From the NCBI GenBank assembly GCA_020137815.1, contig CM035352.1, forward strand, positions 5,935,159-5,999,158: 64,000 bases of DNA. The letters run 5' to 3'. Shown piece by piece: positions 55,631-64,000 of this stretch. Both the position numbers and the translations under genes were made by a program. The DNA is from Hormiphora californensis (lineage: Eukaryota > Ctenophora > Tentaculata > Cydippida > Pleurobrachiidae). Below the pieces are notes generated by a model. It was given only the letters and a program-made list of their open reading frames with translations. It did no database searches and had not been told where the DNA came from. How positions within the stretch are numbered: position 1 is the first letter of the stretch; each line of letters begins with the position of its first letter.

Positions 55631-56118
55631 ATGTACAATCCGCTGCCAACTGACAGCCCAGTAGACCTACCACCTCCCGCCGAACCCGCAGCTGTGACTG
55701 GGGATGAAGAAAACGGAGAAGAGGATGGAAGAGAGCCTCTGGATACCAGTACCGATCCGTCAGGTTAGTCATTTCATTCATTCACGGTATTCAATGCACG
55801 CAGTTCATTTAGAATCAAACCTGCGACAAGCAATGCCTTCAGCCCCTGATGCAGATGCGTTTACCTCAACATTCCAAATTCGTCCGTGCTTGTCACTTGT
55901 CCTCAATATTGAGTCATTTTCCGCGATCACTGTCTCCAGGCCGCTACAATCCCGTTACCTCCGATTCCCCTTGTCTGGGGATATCCATGCTATATTTGGT
56001 GGTCGTTGCGGTACTGGCGATATACATGAAGAGCCTTTCTACCAATCCAGAGCGAGTAGCAACAGCTCTCAATGGGATTAATATTATTCAGAATATTCGT
56101 ACTGCTTGTGATAAATAA
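55631..56118 (+). CDS. small single-pass membrane protein (103 aa, two exons)
   Basis: Exons 55631-55763 and 55940-56118, intron 176 bp, phase 1 on both sides. The N-terminal 45 residues are Pro-, Asp- and Glu-rich (MYNPLPTDSPVDLPPP ... DEENGEEDGREPLD). Then RYNPVTSDSPCLG leads into a hydrophobic helix (ISMLYLVVVAVLAIYM), and a 30-residue tail ends IRTACDK. No signal peptide is seen, so this is likely a type II or signal-anchor protein with an acidic cytoplasmic N-terminus. YNPxxxDSP occurs in both exons, once at the start and once before the helix. Family not recognised. The SLC4A11-like gene starts about 1 kb downstream on the same strand. Confidence 0.65.
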
Positions 56119-56552
56119 TCAATCCCCAAGATGTTGGATCGTACGAAGAAGTCTTCTTGGAGAATCGGATCCCGGTTGATTATATTCTGCTTCCTTTAGA
56201 ATGATCCTGCTTGTCCTTATCATCTCGTTTAACGTGTCGAGTATATGGGGGAATATAATACGCTATTGACAATCCTTCATGCAGTTGCAGTATATATGTT
56301 TACCCTGTGTCTCACTTCCTGCGTGGTATGGGTAATACCCGATCCTCCTGATTCTGTGGGCGCTTCCGTCCCAACGCTGTAATGTTTACTTACCGACATT
56401 ACTCTTTTCCAGCTCCCGTGATTACTTGCTCTACCATATAACATAATATCTATCTCTATTTCTCTTTCTCTCTCTCTCACAGTTGGTATCCTCCTTTAAA
56501 TTCCTAGAGCATGCCCTCTCAGTATTTGTTTAGCCGCTTCAATACGTGACTA

Positions 56553-56723
56553 CAGTCGGACCCCGATTTAGTGGCCCCCGATTTAGTGGCACCCCGATTT
56601 AGTGGCAGGATTTTTTTTCCCCCGATATAGGAAATCAACATTATTTGACCCCGATTTAGTGGCACCCCGATTTAGTGGCAGGATTTTTTCCCCCGAGAAT
56701 GCCACTAAATCGGGGTCCGACTG
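56553..56723. mobile_element. 171 bp pogo/Tigger-like MITE
   Basis: Ends CAGTCGGACCCCGATTTAGT and ACTAAATCGGGGTCCGACTG, flanked by TA (56551-56552, 56724-56725). Inside are several direct copies of CCCCGATTTAGTGGCA. TA duplication and a CAGT...ACTG end are typical of pogo-type elements. Confidence 0.9.
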
Positions 56724-56896
56724 TATAAGGAACAATTCCCTACTTGCCCCCTTCTTTACTTGCTTTAACATGTAATTTACCCCCCCCCCCTTTTTTGTTA
56801 GTCTGTCTGCGTGTAAGAGCTGCTTGTTATGTCCGATGACCAAGTCTTTTTAACATGCTTGCTTGTATGTTCACGGGAACATCTGCTTTCCTGCTC

Positions 56897-56901
56897 TCTC
56901 A

Positions 56902-56976
<75 letters not shown>

Positions 56977-57050
56977 CCTCTCTCTCTCTCTATCTCTCTC
57001 TCTCTCCCTCTCTCTCTCTCTCTCTGTCTCTGTCTCTCTCTCACTCTCAT
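56897..57050. repeat. (CT)n tract upstream of the SLC4A11-like gene
   Basis: Imperfect CT repeats end about 45 bp before the ATG at 57093; they could be a 5' UTR, a promoter stretch or an intron's pyrimidine tract. Confidence 0.95.
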
Positions 57051-57092
57051 TCTCGCTCATTTTCCGCATCTCTGATCTAAATTGTGTTAATC

Positions 57093-60000
57093 ATGACCCT
57101 TCCAACAATTGAAATAGAAGGACCCGTAGTTGAGATGTCGGCTGTGTTTGAAAACCCTTACAGCGAGGAAACATCGCTTGATCAGACCACTTCCTCCCAA
57201 GTCGCCTTCCGTCCAAATAACAATGATAGCCAGCGTCGCTCTCCGTCCTCTGACGAAGAAGAAGGGGGGAAAGAGAAGAAATCACCGGGAGATGAGGATA
57301 AGAAGAAGTTGGGCCATTACTGGAGGAGTGTTGAAGAGCAGAGTACGTCCTGTGCGTTGTGTTATTATAGGCGCTCCTTTCTACACACTCCTAGTACGGG
57401 GATATTTTTCTCGTCGCCTGACTCCACGATAGTATCAATTTCTTCTCGCTCCTTTCTCCTTTGCACACTAAATGTCATTAAGATGACCTGTTGACTCTTT
57501 AGCACGACCGTCACATACCGTAGCTAAAACTTGATCACATTCATTAATCAGTTCCCTCTCATTTCTATTTTGATATATTAGATCACGAGTTTCTCAACAA
57601 AATTGATCCCATTTTAGATGAAAACTAACTCCCCTCTTTTGTTTCAGACGGGTTATCAGAGCTAAAACACCGATCCAGAACCAAATCCTCCATGGGTGTA
57701 ACTGATAGTGATGAGGAGGAGGCATCAGACACAAACACTGACGGAAAAGCAAACTCCCTCTACGTCCCCAGCTCTATCCGGTACTCAATGCACATTCAGC
57801 ATATGCAGCGAAAGCAGAGTAAAGCTCAGCTCCCAGACTGGGACAAGAAGGCAAGGAGGAACATTGTTTTTGGGGGGTACAGCGTGGAAGATCGTCCAGA
57901 GAATCATATGTGCAGCAAACTATACCATACAAAACGAAAGGTGCTGAGTCTAAAGAATTACCATGATGAGGCAAGGGCAATGAGGGATATCGAGAAGTTC
58001 CTGGCACATCCTGTCGTACTGTTCAAGGTTCACCACACCCTCTGGGAGGATATTGTCGAGGAGATGATCTGCAAACTGTGCAGTGATAAACCTGAGCTGA
58101 ACCTTAATGTAACGGCTGCAATGAGCTCAATCATCAGTAATGAAGCGGATTACGTCCTACCTGAGTGCATCCAGGGTATCACCGAAACTGCAATGGGCCC
58201 AGTCACGGAGCAGAGTTTCATTGTAGTCATAGGAACCACAGATACCGTCCAGGACAACCAGGTTGTCATGTGCCTGTTGGAACAACCTTTTAACTTTGGA
58301 AAGATGGCTGAGGAGATCAGGTTCATTTGTATTGTCCTGTGCCCTCACAAGACGAAGCAGACGAAATCGGCAATCCAGGTGGCAAGGACTTATGCCACCC
58401 TGTTGGCTGACGACAGGCTGAGGCACAACCTTCTAAACACCCACTCTCCGGAAGAGTTTGCTCATGAATTTGAGCTTGAGTGTACCAGGATTCATAAGGA
58501 ACATGAGAGGCGGGAAAAGTTAACCAGTATGTCGATCAAAAGTAAACAGGATGAGAAGGGTAACCAGTGGCTCCCCGGTAGAGACATGTTCAACGACTTC
58601 AAGAACCGGCTCCGTTGGTATCCCAGCGATTACATCAAGGATGTAAAGGACTGTACCAGCATTCAGAAGATCATCTCAACCATTCTGTTTCTCTATTTCT
58701 CCCTCCTGCTCCCGGGAATTTCCATGGGGGTTCTGGATGCTAAATACACTGGAGGTAGGATCGATTCTAAAAGTGTCATCATCGCCCAGGCGTTCTCAGG
58801 GATTCTCTGGGGGTTGTTTGGTGGCCAGCCTCTGATGGTGATTATGACGACCATTCCTATCGTGATCTATACCAAGATTATCTATATCATCAGTCTAAAC
58901 TGGGACGGGGAAGGGGACAAGGAAGGTAACTTCTTCTACACCTTCTATATGATGGTCGGCCTCGCTAACGCCTTCTTCATGATCATCTATGCTGTGTTAG
59001 GGGCCAGTAAAATCATGGCCTACTGCTCCAGATCTACTGAGGAGATTGTTGGTATGTTCGTATCCACTGCCTTTGTGTACGACTCGGTGAAGTACATCAT
59101 TAACGAGTTCAACACGCAGTTCTGCTTCCCTGAGGACATAGAGGAAGTGGCCAATATCACAAAGAGAGCTGCAGAGGAGGTTATAGAGTGTGACCCAAAC
59201 AAGCCCCTGGTATCACTAATTGTCGTCCTTATCACGGTCTATGTGGGTGTTCAGATCTTTAATTTCAAGTACAGTCCCTACCTGAATGCCAACAAGAGGG
59301 TCCTCGTGGCAGACTACGCGCTTGTCATCGCCGTCGCAGCGGGATCATTCGTTGGGAGCTATATCTTCAGAAAGATTGAGCTCAATAAATTCACTGTGGA
59401 CGAGGACAGGGCCTTGTTTGAAATACCGAGTTTTGTCGCTCCTACCGGAGGTTCAGTAGTGGCAGCGGTCGGTCTTGGCTTCATGATGTCCATCCTGTTC
59501 TTCATGGAGACCAATATCTCGGAGAGCATTGTAAGTAACCCGGCCAACAAGCTGGAGAAGGGAACCTCATTCCACATGGATCTCTTTGTAACCGGGATTA
59601 TTAACGCCATCCTCTCCATCTTCTGTCTTCCCTGGGTTCACGGAGGACTACCCCACTCTCCCCTCCACGTTCGAGCACTGGCTGACATTGAAGAGCACGT
59701 TGAGAACGGTCATCTCACGGAAAATGTAGTATATGTTCGGGAGACCCGACTGACCACTCTGGTATCTCACATCCTGATCGGTCTCTCAGTTATGCTCATC
59801 CCTAAACCCATTGACATGATTCCAGAGGCAGTGTTCTACGGTCTCTTCATCTTCCTCGCCATGACTGCGCTGGGAGAGTTCCAAATGTGGGAGAGATTCG
59901 TGCTGATCTTCACCGAGCAGACCCTCTACCCGCCATTCCATTACGTCAGGAGAGTCCCCCAGAAAATCATCCACTGCTTCACCCTTCTCCAACTTCTTCA

Positions 60001-60154
60001 ACTGGGTCTGCTTTGCTTGGTCTCTTTTGGTGGATCGGCCTACTTGAAGATGTTCTTCCCCTTCGTTATAATTCTGCTGATGCCCATCAGAGAGAAAGTT
60101 CTTCCTACTCTCATCTCTGAACGACATCTTGACGCACTTGATGGAAATCACTAG
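57093..60154 (+). CDS. SLC4A11: SLC4A11-like membrane transporter (918 aa, two exons)
   Basis: Exon 1 is 57093-57342 (first ATG at 57093); a 305 bp intron with GTACGT and TTTGTTTCAG follows; exon 2 is 57648-60154. Residues 1-105 are acidic and Ser-rich. Residues about 110-400 match the cytosolic SLC4 domain (MCLLEQPFNFGKMAEEIRF, ATLLADDRLRHN). From about 420 the membrane domain begins (ISTILFLYFSLLLPGISMG, then FSGILWGLFGGQPLMV), with FFMETNISESIV, KGTSFHMDLFVTGIINAI, LPHSPLHVRALADIEEHVEN, YVRETRLTTLVSHILIGLS, YPPFHYVRRVPQKIIHCF and a short tail HLDALDGNH. The PHSPLHVRAL and VENGH stretches single out the SLC4A11 branch over bicarbonate exchangers. In vertebrates that protein moves H+/OH-, NH3 and water at the plasma membrane; the older borate claim is disputed. 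Substrate here is an inference. Having nearly all of the protein in one exon is unusual in this region. Confidence 0.93.
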
Positions 60155-60407
60155 ACAGTGACACTCAGAGGACACAAATTAAAACGCGTTTTTATGGTTT
60201 GTTGGGCTGAAATCTTTTTATCCGTACAAAATTGATCTAAAATTGCAGAACATGATCATTGTGTGACCTGATATATTACGGTACATGAATTACGCTATTC
60301 CTGTTTCTGAGGCTGAGAAAATGAGACACTCGCGAACTGAAAAAACTGCACTTTTTGCTGTTGAAAAGACTGTTTATTTATCTTATTTTCAACGTTCTTT
60401 TAAATGG

Positions 60408-60413
60408 AATAAA
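60408..60413 (+). terminator. poly(A) signal AATAAA of the SLC4A11-like gene
   Basis: AATAAA lies 254 bp after the stop codon, followed by a T/G-rich stretch (TTGTTTTCGATTTGTTTG). Confidence 0.6.
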
Positions 60414-60576
60414 AACTTGTTTTCGATTTGTTTGAATAATTTGTTTCATTGATTGATCGAGCATGTCAAAGTGTCAAACGTCAGTAGCCTCACCTTAGTT
60501 TACTATTTATGTCATTTTACATCTATGTTCTGTCAGTGTCAGGTCAATGCTCTTACCACAGAGAATAGGGTCCGGT

Positions 60577-60950
60577 CGGTAGGCGGTAAATGTTAACCAG
60601 ATCTGAGAGAAAACGTACGTGCAAAACCACGTTTTTGGCCATAACTCAGTCATTTCTTGACCAATTTGCAAAATCTTGGGTGCGTTGGAAAGAGGACATT
60701 GAGCTCTTTCAAATGAGCCCAATAAAACTAAAATCGGCGCAAAATGCGCGGCGTCATGGCGCAAAATGCGCGTTTTCGCCACCACGCCGCGCAATTTGCG
60801 CCAATTTTCATTTTCTTGAGCTCATTTGAGAGATCTTAATGTCCTCTTTCCAATGAGCCATAGATTTTGCAAATTGGTCAAGAAATGGCTGAGTTATGGA
60901 TAAAAACGTGCGAAATTCTCACAGATCTGGTTAACATTTACCGCCTACCG
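60577..60950. mobile_element. foldback MITE, 374 bp
   Basis: CGGTAGGCGGTAAATGTTAA at the left and its inverse at the right; the arms pair nearly to the centre (GGCGCAAAATGCGCG region). Non-coding. Confidence 0.88.
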
Positions 60951-61044
60951 GTCCGGTCAGGCCAATGCTCTGGCAGATTATGTTCATATGCAAGGATTTC
61001 ATTTATCGACATACAACGGAAACCCCAGAGTTGTTTGACGGATC

Positions 61045-61200
61045 AAGTCGGATTTTTTGAAGTTGTCACCCCCCCCCCCTTCTCGTGTGCGGAATGTTTT
61101 TGTGCGTCACATCACATGTTAACGTGTGGTGTGCGCGTCAAAATTGATAAATTTCACATGCGCGGTCATTTGGGGGTGACAACTTCAAAAAATCCGACTT
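61045..61200. mobile_element. small MITE, 156 bp
   Basis: AAGTCGGATTTTTTGAAGTT and its inverse, with a C-run/G-run pair next to them (GTCACCCCC / GGGGGTGAC). Confidence 0.85.
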
Positions 61201-61429
61201 TAGAATTGGACTGACTAACACCATTAGTGATCACATCAATTCATTTTATTCATCTTCCTTGACAGATTTTACTTATTTTTCCTCGCCCTATATCTCTCTC
61301 TCGCTGATACAATATTGAAAATAGTATTCTCTATTCTACTCTCTCCCAATCATTCATCTCGATTCGTACATATTCTCTCCCCATTTAGGTGCCGGCAGGC
61401 ACCTCCGACCCGAAGAAAACAGAAAAAAC

Positions 61430-62720
61430 GAAAAAAAAATTTTTGCCCCTGCACCAAATCCAAAAAGTGACGGCCCTATATATACAAAGAATAGAAGATT
61501 TTCGGGGGGGGGGGGGGGGCAAATTTCAGGCAGCGATTGCGGCCACATCGTTTGAGATATCGACCTGAAATTTTGTAGGCATGTTCTAGTAGTATAACTA
61601 CGTGTCATAACGTGGCCGGATTTTTGATTTTTTGATTAATTAATTAATTATAAGCTATCAAAATTTGCCCCTGCACATTGCCCCTGTACATTTTGATTTT
61701 TTGCCCCTGCACGCGTGCCCCTGCACACGGTTTATCTTCCGTTCTGCTTGAAATATTGACTTGAAACTTTGTAGGAATGTTCTTCAATCATAAAAAATGA
61801 TATTCGAAAAGTGGGAGTATTGAAAATTAATTAATTAATTAGTTATAGGCATGCAAAAATGGACTTTTTTAGGGCCCCCTGCACTTTTTTTGAAAATGTA
61901 CAGGGGCAAATACCCCTGCACATTTTTTGCAATTTTGATATTCAAACTGTGGCCAAACCGTTTGTTTTTTCGAAATGAAACTTTGTATGCATGTTCTAGT
62001 AGTATAACTACGAGTCATAAAAAGGCTGGATTTCTTATTTTTAATTTAACTAATTAATTATAAGTAATTAAAATTTTGCCCCTGCACCATCTTTCCCCTG
62101 CACCGCTGATTTCGACCCCCTGCACATTTCCTGAACAAGGCAACTAAAAATGGTATATTTTCTGTTCTGCTATAAATAACGACTTAACATTTTGTAGTAA
62201 TGTAGTTCATGCATATAGAAAGATCGACAAAAAGTGGGAATAGTCAAAATTAATTATCCAATTAATTATAAGCAATTAAAATTTTGCCCCTGCACATTTT
62301 GCCCCTGTACATTTGCGGCAAATGTTGCCCCTGCACATTTTCGGTAAATTTGATATTCGAACTGTGGCCACACCGTTTGATATTTCGAAATGAGACTTTG
62401 CATGCATGTTCTAGTGGTATAACTACGAGTCATAAAAGAGCCGGATTTCTGATTTTTTAATTAATTAATTAATTATAAGTAATTAAAACTTTTGCCCCTG
62501 TACAATTTTGTTTGCCCCTGCACAATTTTTGCAACTTTGATATTCAAACTGTGGCCACACCGTTTGAAATTTCGAAATGAAACTTTGTATGTATGTTCTA
62601 GTAGTATAAATACGAGTCATAACGGAGCCGGATTTTTGATTTTCTAATTAATTAATTAATAATAATCAATTAAAACTTTTGCCCCTGCACAGTTTTGGCA
62701 AATTTGATATTCAAACTTTG
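61430..62720. repeat. dimeric tandem repeat with TTGCCCCTGCACA motif
   Basis: Degenerate units of about 190-210 bp. Each has TTAATTAATTAATTATAAG, then AATTAAAATTTTGCCCCTGC, then either a GATATTCAAACTGTGGCCAC/CGAAATGAAACTTTGTATG block or a TTCTGTTCTGC/GACTTGAAACTTTGTAG block. The block types partly alternate, giving a dimer of about 413 bp. It begins next to a G-run (61505-61520). Confidence 0.8.
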
Positions 62721-63810
62721 AGCCTTTGTGAAAGTTTCATACAGATGCTGGCGATAGACTCGATAGAGTTCGATTAATTTACTATGACAACGGTGTTGGT
62801 TACCATAGTAACCAGGGAATTCGTTGTAAAATAGTCCTTTCTTGCTATAAACAATATAGTTAACGTGTAGCGCACGCCACAAAAGTTTTAAATTTAAGTT
62901 TTTGGGTGAAAAATAAATGGACTTTAACAATCGAAACAAAGTGTGCCATTAGATCCTGAACCGAGAAACGAATATTTGTCAAATCGAATTTTGTTTAATG
63001 CACGCCCCCGGTTCCCATTATTAAATATCGGACTATATGTTAGCAACTTCGGGTCGGACGAGGGGAAGCTTGCCTTTTGCGAACATAATCTTCCCCCTAC
63101 ATGTAACAAACACTACTCATGCCCTGGATTGAAAAAGAGAGAACTATTAGTTAACTAACAACTCATGCCTCAGGTTGAAAACAAGACGAAGATCTACAAT
63201 GTCATACAATATCGCCCTACTACCCGCCTACCTGCAGTATTGGTCTAGTTCATTCTATACAATGAATTCTCTGTAAGTTTTTTTTGTGTTTTACTTCACA
63301 TAGGATTTAATTATTATTAGGAACTTTCCATAGTTATTAGTCATAGAGAGAAAAGGGTGTCGTTCGATTGAATATACACAAACACACATTGAGCAGCCTC
63401 AGTTGGCTGTTGTCGGGCCAAAACAATTGTTTCAAAATAATATAAACTGTTTTTCTATGTGTTCTCTATGTGATAGTCCTAGCACTGCTTAGTTCTTCTG
63501 TGATCTTTTTTGCTCAATCTTCTAGAGACTCTCACAGGCTGTGTATAAAAAATACAAGCATAGAGTTAGAAATTGTCAATTGGCCGGTGGTTCTTGTGTG
63601 TTGAAAGTTATATAGTACGCTGTGTATACTTGGGGTATACAGATACTTGACACTTGTAGTATGTAGCTAGCAGTACCTGAACCTAAAATTTCATATATCC
63701 GGCACCCGTGATATGTATTGCATCTCTAGGTATGTGAATTCACAGTTGGATTATGTGAATGTATTCAATTTGTATGGGAACATTTTATAGTAAGTTTACA
63801 CAACAATTAA
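62721..63810. other. no gene recognised
   Basis: Short open frames on both strands only; no exon with coding character and splice sites was found. Confidence 0.4.
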
Positions 63811-63868
63811 CAAATGGGAGTACTGTAACTGTCAGCATAAATAATGCTGACAGTGACAGTACTCCCAT
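63811..63868. repeat. hairpin of about 54 bp
   Basis: ATGGGAGTACTGTAACTGTCA pairs with its inverse across a short AT-rich loop, with CAGTACTCCCAT at the right end; a GTGACAGT/ACTGTAAC mismatch breaks the stem once. Confidence 0.8.
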
Positions 63869-64000
63869 ATATTGTATCAGTATACACCCTTCCCATTTCT
63901 CTACCTCACTTTGATCATGACCATCTCATGTTTTGTCGGCTGTGATTTACTCTCTCCCACATATTCTATATTTCTATAAACTGATAACATGGCCTCACAG

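Noticed and set aside
62943-63158. 71-codon frame in the last kilobase
   Set aside because: No domain or splice context, and the composition is not clearly coding.

Overview
This is eukaryotic, and almost certainly metazoan, nuclear DNA. Genes are split by short GT-AG introns. The recognisable proteins are animal ones: a WAVE/WASF actin regulator, a rhodopsin-like seven-helix receptor and an SLC4A11-type transporter. The DNA is crowded with foldback elements, MITEs, a PHD-finger LINE, GA/CT microsatellites and a 10.7 kb satellite. The small introns, high element load and somewhat divergent proteins suit an early-branching invertebrate such as a sponge. That assignment is an inference; no species-diagnostic sequence was seen.

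Layout. 1-2.9 kb: little structure, a 25 bp minisatellite, a candidate secreted 8-cysteine peptide gene (1866-2201, +) and a terminal exon of a plus-strand gene (2796-2932). 3.2-9.2 kb: an unrecognised 8-exon minus-strand gene whose largest intron holds two nested foldback elements. 9.7-15.0 kb, minus strand: two intronless L1-ORF1-like ORFs (coiled coil plus RRM-like domain), an 8-IQ-motif ORF and a strongly strand-skewed stretch. 15.0-20.4 kb: a compact WASF gene (minus), head to head with a GPCR gene (21.05-23.42 kb, plus). 24-34.4 kb: layered transposons. A 3.72 kb element with TTA duplications (25235-28956) sits inside a repeat whose unfilled copy lies at 32.9-34.2 kb. A LINE (29.2-32.9 kb) is cut off by that second copy. 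34.4-45.1 kb: a 33 bp satellite with higher-order repeats of about 1.8-1.9 kb. 45.1-55.2 kb: RT debris, a second large foldback carrying a MITE, microsatellites, hairpins and a third foldback. 55.6-60.4 kb: a small single-pass membrane protein gene and an SLC4A11-like gene. 60.5-64 kb: MITEs and a dimeric satellite.

The host genes look functionally independent (actin nucleation, signalling, ion transport, one secreted peptide). The most informative content is the transposon stratigraphy. Several insertions have both filled and empty sites in this window, so their ends and target duplications can be read directly. A family of stand-alone ORF1-like proteins occurs three times here, once inside the 3.72 kb element. 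All exon structures were read by eye from splice-site consensus and reading phase, without transcript support.
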